Shown here in pieces: positions 9,078 to 15,811 of a DNA stretch of 35,114 nt (position 1 is its first letter; every line of letters starts with the position of its first letter). The translations under genes were made by a program, and so were the position numbers. Location: positions 1 to 35,114 of the forward strand of contig VGQS01000011.1 in assembly GCA_016882285.1 (NCBI GenBank), written 5' to 3'. The notes under the pieces are model-generated. The model saw nothing but the letters and a program-made list of their open reading frames with translations. It made no database searches and had not been told where the DNA came from. Origin of the DNA: Cyanobacteria bacterium K_DeepCast_35m_m2_155 (lineage in GTDB: Bacteria > Cyanobacteriota > Cyanobacteriia > PCC-6307 > Cyanobiaceae).

Positions 9078-10055
9078 ATGCCGATTCTGACCAGGCTCAA
9101 ACGTGACCTGCAGCGCCTCAAGGACTGGCTGCCGCCAGGTGTGGCGCGCTGGATCACGCTGTTGAGCCTTGGGTTTTTGCTGGCTTCTCTGCTTGGCCAT
9201 GGTGCCCAGGTGTGGGCGCTGGCGCCTGATGCGCAGGGTTGGCTGTGGTTGCTGCTGGGGGTGGGCGTCAGTCTGCTGAGCCTGCTTGGGAGCAGCCTTC
9301 TGCTGGGCCTGGTGCTGGGCTGGCTCGATCAGCAGGTGCGTTGGCAACCGCTGTTGCTCGCCTACCTCAGCAGCAACGCGCGCAAGTATCTGCCTGGTGG
9401 CATCTGGCATCTGGCTGCTCGGTTGCAGTCGCTGCGCCGTGGTGGAGAGATCGGCGTTGCCCCCATGCCCATGGGCCTGGCCCTGGCGGCTGTCTTGCTG
9501 GATCCCCTGGTGGCGGCGGTGGCTGCGCTGGTGCTGGTTGTTGCTGGCGGTCTGCAGGGCGGCCTGGCGCTGGTGGTGTTGCTGCCGCTGGTGCTGCTGC
9601 ATCCGCGCTGGCTGAGCTCCGTGCTCAGCTGGCTGGAGCGCCGCAAGGCCGGTGCCCTTGGGCTTGAGCCATCATCGGCCGAGCTGTTGCCGGGCTTGCC
9701 CCAGGGCTATCCCTGGCGGCCCCTGCTTGCGGCAGTGGGGTTTGTGCTGCTGCGTTTTGCGGGTTTTGCCTGCTGCGTGATGGCGCTTGATCTGCAGCCT
9801 GCCCTGGGCTGGGGCGGCTGGCTGGCTGGCTTTGCGTTGGCGTGGACAGCGGGGTTGGTGGTGCCAGGGGCGCCGGCAGGGTTGGGTGTGTTTGAGGTGG
9901 TGCTGCTGCTGCGGCTTGGCGTGGCCCTGCCCGAGGCTCCGCTGTTGGCGCTGGCGATTTGTTACCGGCTTGTGGTCAGCCTGGCCGATGGCCTGGCCGC
10001 CCTGTGCGCCACTGCCGATCAGCGGGGCCGTGGCCTGGCCCGGATTCGCAACTGA
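9078..10055 (+). CDS. Integral membrane protein, lysylphosphatidylglycerol synthase TM / UPF0104-like
   Basis: A 325-residue hydrophobic protein with roughly eight membrane segments. The pattern YLSSNARKYLPGGIWHLAAR (about 96-115) resembles the conserved N-x-x-x-K-x-x-P-G loop of the LPG-synthase-TM/AglD2-type family, and VVPGAPAGLGVFEVVLLLRL matches its second signature. Family members move or flip lipid-linked substrates, and the substrate is unknown here. ATG at 9078 is chosen over the TTG one codon earlier. It follows larC by 11 nt. Confidence 0.75.
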   Translation: MPILTRLKRDLQRLKDWLPPGVARWITLLSLGFLLASLLGHGAQVWALAPDAQGWLWLLLGVGVSLLSLLGSSLLLGLVLGWLDQQVRWQPLLLAYLSSNARKYLPGGIWHLAARLQSLRRGGEIGVAPMPMGLALAAVLLDPLVAAVAALVLVVAGGLQGGLALVVLLPLVLLHPRWLSSVLSWLERRKAGALGLEPSSAELLPGLPQGYPWRPLLAAVGFVLLRFAGFACCVMALDLQPALGWGGWLAGFALAWTAGLVVPGAPAGLGVFEVVLLLRLGVALPEAPLLALAICYRLVVSLADGLAALCATADQRGRGLARIRN

Positions 10056-10085
10056 GCCTATTGTTGAGAACAGCAGCGCTTTGCC

Positions 10086-10541
10086 GTGCAGGCTTCACCC
10101 CCCAGCGACGGGCTGCGCACCAGCCTTCACGATCGCGGTCAACGTCTGACGCCGCAGCGCCAGCGGGTGCTGCAGCTGTTTGAGCGCATCGGCGAAGGCA
10201 GTCACCTCAGCGCTGAAGAGGTGCATCAGCGCCTGCTGCGCAGCGACGAGCGCGTCTCGCTGGCCACGGTCTACCGCACGTTGCGGTTGCTCAGTTCGAT
10301 GGGATTGCTCCAGGAGCTCGAGCTTCCTGAAGGGGGGCGCCGCTTCGAGCTGGCCAGCGATGCCCACCGCGATCACCATCACCTGGTGTGTGTGCGCTGC
10401 GGCCAGACCGAAGAATTTGAAAGCGACGCTGTGCTCAGCGCTGGTGAGCAGGCGGCTGCAGGCCATGGGTTTCGGCTGCTCGAGTGCGTGCTCAACGTGC
10501 GGGCGCTGTGCCCGCGCTGCAGTGCTGCAGAACAGCTGTAA
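10086..10541 (+). CDS. fur: Ferric uptake regulator, FurA-like
   Basis: A 151-residue Fur-family repressor. The winged helix spans about 10-85, with LTPQRQRVLQLFERIGEGSH, LSAEEVHQRL and ATVYRTLRLLSSMGLL. The dimerisation domain has DHHHLVCVRC (His97-99, Cys102, Cys105) and CPRC (Cys142, Cys145), the structural zinc pairs of Fur. The order LSAEEVH...RFEL...HHHLVCVRCG is that of cyanobacterial FurA rather than PerR or Zur. It starts with GTG at 10086, 30 nt after the membrane-protein gene. It is the likely reader of the Fur-like boxes near 13.9 and 15.6 kb, by inference. Confidence 0.88.
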   Translation: MQASPPSDGLRTSLHDRGQRLTPQRQRVLQLFERIGEGSHLSAEEVHQRLLRSDERVSLATVYRTLRLLSSMGLLQELELPEGGRRFELASDAHRDHHHLVCVRCGQTEEFESDAVLSAGEQAAAGHGFRLLECVLNVRALCPRCSAAEQL

Positions 10542-10551
10542 GTCCAGCTGT
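10532..10551 (+). terminator. Weak stem-loop over the fur stop codon
   Basis: ACAGCTG-TAAGTC-CAGCTGT is a 7-bp perfect stem spanning the end of fur, followed a few bases later by a second small stem (GGGT...ACCC). No U-run follows, so function as an intrinsic terminator is uncertain. Confidence 0.3.
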
Positions 10552-10695
10552 CAGGGTTCGGCGACCCGGGTTCTGACGCCGCCGGTAAACCACCTCATAA
10601 TCCGCGCACCGAGCTTCTGCACCACCCGACATCGCCCTTAACCGGACCCGTCGATGCGTGCTTGCTGCAGGTTTGTTGTCACGGTGACCTCACCC

Positions 10696-11769
10696 ATGCG
10701 CATTGCCCAGATCTCTCCGCTTCACGAGAGCGTGCCGCCCCTGCGTTATGGCGGCACCGAGCGCGTGGTTCACTACCTCACCGAAGAGCTGGTGAAGCGG
10801 GGCCATGAGGTGGTGCTGTTTGCCAGTGGTGATTCGAGCACCAGTGCTGAGCTCTACCCCTGCGTGCCCGAGGCGTTGCGGCTGGCGGGCTACACCGGTG
10901 ATCCAACGATCCATGAGGTGATCCAGCTCGATCAGGTGGTCGCCGAACTGGATCGCTTCGACATTCTCCATTTCCACACAGGGCATTTTCATTTCCCGCT
11001 GGCGAGCCGCCTGCCGGTGCCGTTCCTGAACACCCTGCATGGACCGCTCTCGGCTCCCGAGCAGCGCGACCTGTACCGCCGCTTCCAGGCGGTGCCATTG
11101 GTGTCGATCTCCGATGCGCAGCGGCTGCCTGTGCCTGAAGCCCATTGGCTTGGCACCGTGTATCACGGCCTGCCGATGGATCTCTACCGCTTTGAGCCGA
11201 ACCCTCAGCCCTATCTGGCGTTTATCGGCAGGGTGTCGCCTGAGAAGCGGCTTGATCGCGCCATTGAGATTGCCACCGCTGTGGGTCTGCCGCTGAAAGT
11301 GGCCGCCAAGATCGATCGCGCCGATAACGCCTACTACCGCGACGTGATCGAGCCGATGCTGCAGGGCAACCCCCTGGTTGAGTTCATTGGTGAGGTCGAT
11401 GATGCCGGCAAGCAGGAGCTGCTCGGCAATGCGCTGGCGCTGCTCTTCCCGATCGATTGGCCCGAGCCCTTCGGTTTGGTGATGATCGAAGCCAATGCCT
11501 GCGGCACCCCGGTTGTGGCCTGGCGCAACGGCTCCACCCCCGAGGTGATCGAAGAGGGCATCAACGGCACCCTGGTCGAGTCGATCGAGGAGGCCATTGA
11601 GGCCGTGCGTCACATCGAGGGCCTCGAGCGCGAGCGGGTGCGCGCCAACTTCGAAGTGCGCTTCAGTGCTGCCCGGCAGGCCGAAGACTATGAAAACCTT
11701 TACCACCACCTGATTCAGGCGCGCCGTAGCCAGACTCAGATGGTCGTGCCCACGCTGCATGCCGCATGA
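10696..11769 (+). CDS. Glycosyltransferase family 4 protein
   Basis: A 357-residue GT-B-fold glycosyltransferase. The N-terminal acceptor domain starts MRIAQISPLHESVPPLRYGG, with the GGTERVVHYLTEEL helix. The C-terminal donor domain has FIGRVSPEKRLDRAIEIA and the E-x7-E-type element EPFGLVMIEANACGTPVVAW (about 255-275). The ATG at 10696 fits the family N-terminus, and the frame upstream to 10654 reads as non-homologous Cys-rich sequence. Its stop overlaps the start of the glucosidase gene by 11 bp, so the two are probably translated as a pair. Substrates are unknown. A role in alpha-glucan or compatible-solute synthesis is inferred from its partner. Confidence 0.88.
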   Translation: MRIAQISPLHESVPPLRYGGTERVVHYLTEELVKRGHEVVLFASGDSSTSAELYPCVPEALRLAGYTGDPTIHEVIQLDQVVAELDRFDILHFHTGHFHFPLASRLPVPFLNTLHGPLSAPEQRDLYRRFQAVPLVSISDAQRLPVPEAHWLGTVYHGLPMDLYRFEPNPQPYLAFIGRVSPEKRLDRAIEIATAVGLPLKVAAKIDRADNAYYRDVIEPMLQGNPLVEFIGEVDDAGKQELLGNALALLFPIDWPEPFGLVMIEANACGTPVVAWRNGSTPEVIEEGINGTLVESIEEAIEAVRHIEGLERERVRANFEVRFSAARQAEDYENLYHHLIQARRSQTQMVVPTLHAA

Positions 11770-13888
11770 CCAGTTACCCCCGTTCGTGCTCAAGGACGGG
11801 GAAACCTTTGCCATGCTCGATGGGCGGGGTGAGATCTGCCCTGAAACCCATCCCGACTCGGGCATTTTTCATCGCGGCACCCGCCATCTGAGTCGCCTGC
11901 AGCTGTTGCTCTGGGGGCAGTCAGCTGCGGTGCTCAGCTCGACTGAGCGCGGCGAGATGGGTGTGCATGTCAGCCATCTCACCAACGACAACAGTTGCGA
12001 TGGCCCGCCGCAGGGTGTGGTGCATCTCGAGCGCAGCACGGTGCTCACCCCCAGGGCCTGCCTGCAGGAGATCAGCTTCACCAACTATGGCGAAGGCGTG
12101 CTGCAGGTGCCCCTGAGCGTGCGCTGCGATGCCGACTTTCGCGACATTTTTGAGGTGCGTGGCGCCAAGCGTCAGCAGCGCGGCAGCACCGTGCTCAGCT
12201 GCAGTGGCGATGCACTCGAGTGGCGCTACATGGGCCTCGATCAGTGCGAGCGCCGCACCCTGGTGCGACTCAGTGCGCCGGTGGAGCAGGTCGGTGACGA
12301 TCAACTCAGCCTGAGCCTGACGCTGGAGCCGCGCCAGCCGCAGCGGCTTGTGCTGGAGCTCGAGTTCGTGCAGGCCGATGCGGCTGTGGTCTTTGCCTGC
12401 CCGCCCGAGCAGGCGTTCAACCAGGCCTTGGCCGGCACGATCGCCCGCTTTCGCGAGGCGCGCAAGCGTTCAGCTCTGATCAGCAGCGACAACCCCGCCT
12501 TCAATGCCTGGCTGGCCCGCTCCTACTCCGATGTGCATCTGCTCTCGAGTGAACTCGAGCATGGCCTCTACCCCTACGCCGGGGTGCCCTGGTTCAGCTG
12601 TCCCTTTGGCCGTGACGGTTTGATCACAGCCCGTCAGATGCTGCTGGTCGAGCCCCGCCTGGCGCGTGGGGTGCTCGGGTTTCTGGCCGATCAGCAGGCC
12701 AGCGGTTGCGATGCCACAAGCGACGCCCAACCCGGCAAGATCCTGCATGAGGCGCGTCAGGGCGAGATGGCGGCCCTCGGCGAGGTGCCGTTTGCCCGTT
12801 ACTACGGCACGGTCGATGCCTCGCCGTTGTTTGTGATCGTCGCGGCCGACTACCTGGCCCGCAGCGGCGACAACGCTTTTGTTGAATCGCTGCTGCCGGC
12901 GCTTGAGGCGGCCATGGCCTGGATTCAGCAGGCCGAGGCAGGCAGCTTCGATGGCTTTCTGAGGTATCAGTGCGCGGCCCAGGGTGGCCTGCGCAACCAG
13001 GGTTGGAAGGATTCTGATGATGCCGTGCATCACAGCGACGGTCGCCTGGCCGAAGGGTCGATTGCGCTGTGTGAGGTGCAGGCCTACAGCTACGGCGCCC
13101 ACCGGGCCATGGCGGCGATCTTGCGCCATTTTGGCCGTGCCGAGGCTGCCGAACCGTTGCTGCAGCAGGCTGACCGCCTGCGCCAGCGCTTTCATGCGGC
13201 GTTCTGGGTTGAGGCGATCGGCACCTACGCCATGGCGATCGATGGCGAGGGCAAGCCGTGTGCGGTGCGCAGCTCCAACGCCGGCCATTGCCTCTGGAGT
13301 GGCATTGCGATGCCTGAGGCCGCGGCCTCGATCGCGCGTCAGTTGCTGGCCCCCAGCAGTTTCAACGGCTGGGGCGTGCGCACCCTCGATGAGCGCGAAG
13401 AGCGCTACAACCCGATGAGCTATCACAACGGCTCGATCTGGCCCCACGACAATGCGCTGATCGCGTTGGGTCTGGCGCGCTATGGCTACCGGCAAGAGGC
13501 GATGCGCATCCTTACCGGGCTGTTTGACACGGCCCGGGCGATGCCAATGCTGCGGCTGCCTGAGCTGTTCTGCGGCTTTGCGCGCCGCGAAGACGAAGGC
13601 CCAACCCATTACCCGGTGGCCTGCAGCCCCCAGGCCTGGGCCAGTGGCTCGGTGTTTGCCTTGCTTGAGGCGGTGACGGGCATGGCGATCGGCAAGGACG
13701 AGACCACCGGCCGGGTGCAGGTGCGGTTGCGCCATCCGGTGCTGCCGCGCCGCATCAATGTGCTCGAAATCAGCGGTCTGCGCCTGGGTGAGGAGGAGAT
13801 CGATCTGCAGCTGCACCGCGGTGAACACGACGTGGGCGTGCTGGTGCGCCGCCGCACCAGTGGGGTGGATGTGCTGATCAGCAAGTAA
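11759..13888 (+). CDS. Amylo-alpha-1,6-glucosidase / glycogen-debranching-type protein
   Basis: A 709-residue protein of the COG3408 type. The N-terminal beta-sandwich domain (about 1-215) contains SGIFHRGTRHLSRLQLLLWG. The C-terminal (alpha/alpha)6 barrel shows WFSCPFGRDGLITARQMLLV (about 280), PGKILHEARQGEMAALGE, and YHNGSIWPHDNALIALGLAR (about 555), the regions that hold the acidic catalytic residues of this fold. It probably hydrolyses alpha-1,6 or related glucosidic bonds. The ATG lies 11 bp inside the glycosyltransferase gene, so translation is coupled. This pairing of a GT4 with a GDE-like enzyme suggests a dedicated glucoside pathway separate from housekeeping glgX. Confidence 0.88.
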   Translation: MPHDQLPPFVLKDGETFAMLDGRGEICPETHPDSGIFHRGTRHLSRLQLLLWGQSAAVLSSTERGEMGVHVSHLTNDNSCDGPPQGVVHLERSTVLTPRACLQEISFTNYGEGVLQVPLSVRCDADFRDIFEVRGAKRQQRGSTVLSCSGDALEWRYMGLDQCERRTLVRLSAPVEQVGDDQLSLSLTLEPRQPQRLVLELEFVQADAAVVFACPPEQAFNQALAGTIARFREARKRSALISSDNPAFNAWLARSYSDVHLLSSELEHGLYPYAGVPWFSCPFGRDGLITARQMLLVEPRLARGVLGFLADQQASGCDATSDAQPGKILHEARQGEMAALGEVPFARYYGTVDASPLFVIVAADYLARSGDNAFVESLLPALEAAMAWIQQAEAGSFDGFLRYQCAAQGGLRNQGWKDSDDAVHHSDGRLAEGSIALCEVQAYSYGAHRAMAAILRHFGRAEAAEPLLQQADRLRQRFHAAFWVEAIGTYAMAIDGEGKPCAVRSSNAGHCLWSGIAMPEAAASIARQLLAPSSFNGWGVRTLDEREERYNPMSYHNGSIWPHDNALIALGLARYGYRQEAMRILTGLFDTARAMPMLRLPELFCGFARREDEGPTHYPVACSPQAWASGSVFALLEAVTGMAIGKDETTGRVQVRLRHPVLPRRINVLEISGLRLGEEEIDLQLHRGEHDVGVLVRRRTSGVDVLISK

Positions 13889-13917
13889 GCGAGCGGCATT
13901 CGCAAATCCAGTTGTTT

Positions 13918-13934
13918 TTGAGAATCGCTTGCAA
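13918..13934 (+). promoter_or_regulatory. Fur-like box, distal copy
   Basis: TTGAGAATCGCTTGCAA lies 55 nt upstream of the Crp/Fnr-type gene. It shares GAGAATCG-Y-TTGCAA with the box before the Cys-rich microprotein. The GAGAAT half and AT-rich flanks resemble cyanobacterial Fur sites, but binding is inferred. Confidence 0.45.
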
Positions 13935-13956
13935 AAAGCCGGGGTTCTTGTTTAGG

Positions 13957-13973
13957 TTGCGAGTCATTCGCAA
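13957..13973 (+). promoter_or_regulatory. Palindromic operator, proximal copy
   Basis: TTGCGA-GTCAT-TCGCAA is a perfect 6+6 inverted repeat 16 nt before the ATG of the Crp/Fnr-type gene. It has the same length and outline as the distal copy 22 bp upstream, so it may be a tandem Fur site or an autoregulatory Crp-type site. Confidence 0.5.
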
Positions 13974-13989
13974 TAAGCCCGTAGGCGTC

Positions 13990-14604
13990 ATGGCCTTTTC
14001 TCTGCTCAAGCCCCCAGGCGTTCAGCGCGGCGAGCGCGCCTCGGCGGTGCGCTTGCCCCTGGGCCAGTCGGTGCTGCTCAGTGCCGGCATGCGCCCTGAG
14101 GGCTCCTGTCTTGAGGTGCTTGAGGGGGTGGCACGGGTCTATTGCCCCTGCGAAGAAACCGAGGGCATGACCCTGGCCTTTTTGCAGCCTGGCGATCAAC
14201 TGCGCACCGATCGCCTCTGCAGCGAAGGGGTCTGCGTCGAGGCGCTGACGCCGTTGCTGTTTTGCAGTGCTGCCGAACCGCGCGCTGGTGATGGCTTCGA
14301 TGCGGTCAACGAGTGGACTCTGCAACTGCTGCGCATTCGCCATTTGGGCCAGGCCGAGCAACGCCTGCATGCCCTGTTGGCCCTGCTGGTGAACCGTCTG
14401 GGGCGCCGCTGCGGTGGCTGGTGCGATCTGCCCTTTCGCCTGACCCATGAGCGCATCGGCGAGCTGATCGGCACCACCCGGGTCACCACCACGCGCATGA
14501 TGTCGCGCTTTCGCCAGGCCGAGTGTCTCGAGGTGCCCAGCGGCGAGTCCGGTTTGAGGTTGGCGCCGCACTGGGTCGAGCGCGCCCCCCTAGCGGCAGC
14601 CTGA
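13990..14604 (+). CDS. Crp/Fnr-family transcriptional regulator
   Basis: A 204-residue regulator. The N-terminal half is a reduced cyclic-nucleotide-binding-like beta-roll (about 15-90) that lacks an obvious phosphate-binding cassette. The C-terminal winged helix is clear: WCDLPFRLTHERIGELIGTT followed by RVTTTRMMSRFRQ, the recognition helix of the Crp family. ATG at 13990 (MAFSLLKPPGVQRGER) is preferred over an upstream in-frame extension that would run through the operators. The following small gene starts immediately after the stop. Its position opposite a ferritin gene, and the Fur-like boxes, suggest an iron-stress regulator. The effector is unknown. Confidence 0.82.
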   Translation: MAFSLLKPPGVQRGERASAVRLPLGQSVLLSAGMRPEGSCLEVLEGVARVYCPCEETEGMTLAFLQPGDQLRTDRLCSEGVCVEALTPLLFCSAAEPRAGDGFDAVNEWTLQLLRIRHLGQAEQRLHALLALLVNRLGRRCGGWCDLPFRLTHERIGELIGTTRVTTTRMMSRFRQAECLEVPSGESGLRLAPHWVERAPLAAA

Positions 14605-14871
14605 ATGGCCGTTGCCGAGAGCTTGCTGAGCAGCCTGTGCCGCGAGAGCTGCTGGTTGCGCACACGGCTCGGCCGTTTGAGCGCTGATCTGCGCGGCACG
14701 CAGCATCCAGCCCTGGCCGGCCGCTTGCGGCGTGAGCGTGAGACGCTGTTGGCGCGCCGTCGCGAACTGCAGCGTCTGTGCCAGCAGCTGCGCGCTCTGG
14801 GCGCCGCGGACGCGTCGCCGGCGCTGGCCCTGCTGCAGGAGTTGACCTGCAGGCCGATCGTCTGCAGCTGA
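14605..14871 (+). CDS. Small Leu/Arg-rich helical protein coupled to the Crp-type regulator
   Basis: An 88-residue protein whose ATG abuts the regulator's TGA with no gap. The sequence is almost entirely helical (LAGRLRRERETLLARRRELQ, then RLCQQLRALG), Arg/Leu-rich and likely coiled-coil, with five cysteines (Cys12, 16, 59, 82, 87). I do not recognise a family. The operon suggests a partner or modulator of the regulator. It ends 2 nt from the ferritin stop. Confidence 0.6.
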   Translation: MAVAESLLSSLCRESCWLRTRLGRLSADLRGTQHPALAGRLRRERETLLARRRELQRLCQQLRALGAADASPALALLQELTCRPIVCS

Positions 14872-14878
14872 GCTCAGC
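14867..14878. repeat. 12-bp palindrome providing both convergent stop codons
   Basis: GCTGAGCTCAGC is a perfect palindrome containing TGA for the plus-strand small gene and, on the other strand, TGA for the ferritin gene. It is too short and lacks a loop and U-tract to count as a terminator. Confidence 0.5.
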
Positions 14879-15461
14879 CGGCCAGCGATGCCGGTTGGCT
14901 GTTGCCGGCGCTCAGCTCGCCGTCGATCACCAGCAGCGCCGTGGCATCGCCGCGGCCCAGTCGAACACGGCCGAGCAGGTGGGCGACGTGGTGCTCAGCA
15001 GCGATCTGGCCCTGAATGATTGGATCGAGAAACACCGTTGTGCGCACGTCGGCAGCCCGCTCGGCCAGGGCATAGAGCTGCTGCAGCGAGGTGGTGACCT
15101 CCGCCTCCATCTGAAACACCGCAGCCAGGATCTCTTCGACGTTGCTCCACTGCTGACGCGGAGCCGGCAGGGCTTCAAGGGTGACGCTCTGGGCCCTTGA
15201 GATCAGATAGTCGGCAAACAGCGAGGCGTGCTGCTGCTCGTCGGCCGCCTCCTGCTTGAAATGCTGCACGAAGCCACGCAGCTCGCGCTCGGCGCACCAC
15301 AGGGCCATGGCCGTGTAAGCGATGTTCGCCTGACGTTCCATGCTCAGGTGTTGCTGCAGTCCGTCCAGCAGGTCGGGCTCCATCGCCTGGGCCATGGCAC
15401 GGCCACTGGGGCCTGTGCTGATGGAGCCGCTGTTGCTGCCGGCAATGCTGCTTTGAACCAT
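14874..15461 (-). CDS. Non-heme ferritin, Synechococcus type
   Basis: A 195-residue four-helix-bundle ferritin that oxidises Fe(II) and stores it as a mineral core in the cytosol. Aligned to E. coli FtnA, candidate ferroxidase ligands are Glu42 (in SMERQANIAY), Glu75 and His78 (in AADEQQHAS) and a Glu in FQMEAEVTTSL, with Tyr49 near the centre. The stretches CAERELRGF, RTTVFLDPII and DATALLVIDGELSAG match my memory of the marine Synechococcus ferritin. The first 20 residues form a low-complexity extension. The start is the ATG at 15461, and the frame opens further upstream only with TTG. Convergent with the Crp-type operon. Confidence 0.9.
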   Translation of the reverse strand: MVQSSIAGSNSGSISTGPSGRAMAQAMEPDLLDGLQQHLSMERQANIAYTAMALWCAERELRGFVQHFKQEAADEQQHASLFADYLISRAQSVTLEALPAPRQQWSNVEEILAAVFQMEAEVTTSLQQLYALAERAADVRTTVFLDPIIQGQIAAEHHVAHLLGRVRLGRGDATALLVIDGELSAGNSQPASLAG

Positions 15462-15585
15462 GGCTGGGTCGTCGCTGCTTGAGGCCAAAGCTAGCGATGG
15501 TCAGCCTTTGGCGCCCCGTGGCTTGGCGTGATTGATGGCACAGGCCGCTGTGACCAAGGGTTGCGCTGGGCCTGCCAGGGCGCAA

Positions 15586-15602
15586 AGGAGAATCGTTTGC
15601 AA
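15586..15602 (+). promoter_or_regulatory. Fur-like box before the Cys-rich microprotein
   Basis: AGGAGAATCGTTTGCAA shares 14 of 17 positions with the distal box at 13918 and lies 37 nt upstream of the ATG at 15640. A small inverted repeat (GCAAA...TTTGC) frames it. Fur binding is inferred from similarity and the iron-gene setting. Confidence 0.45.
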
Positions 15603-15639
15603 TTAGGCTGGCTGCAGCTGTTCTGCCCGTGCCCGAGCC

Positions 15640-15783
15640 ATGGCTGTGCCCCTCGGCCCATCCCTCGAAACCAGTGGCCTTGGGCGGGTGTTGGGTCGCT
15701 TGCTGGCCTTGAAGAAGAAGGGCTGCAAGAAGAAAAAATGCTCCAACTGGAAAGGCGGCAAATGCCGCTGTGGCCGCGATTAG
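15640..15783 (+). CDS. 47-residue Cys/Lys-rich microprotein
   Basis: An ORF of 48 codons, ATG to TAG. The N-terminal half contains a short amphipathic helix (GLGRVLGRLLAL, 13-24). The C-terminal half is a basic cysteine cluster: KKKGCKKKKCSNW followed by KGGKCRCGRD, giving Cys29, Cys34, Cys42 and Cys44 with nine lysines and four arginines overall. The C-x4-C-x7-C-x-C spacing could bind a metal or a cluster, and the charge could bind nucleic acid or a membrane surface. It sits between ferritin and the iron-ABC permease and ends 28 nt before the convergent futB stop. A Fur-like box precedes it. No recognised family. Codon choice and a well-placed stop support it. Confidence 0.6.
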   Translation: MAVPLGPSLETSGLGRVLGRLLALKKKGCKKKKCSNWKGGKCRCGRD

Positions 15784-15811
15784 ACGCGAGCCAGCCATCT
15801 GTTGTTGCCGC

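Noticed and set aside
12470-13828. 452-codon open frame on the minus strand opposite the amylo-glucosidase gene
   Set aside because: It is an antisense shadow produced by high GC and codon bias. It is His/Gln/Arg-rich with no domain pattern, while the plus strand has clear conserved motifs.
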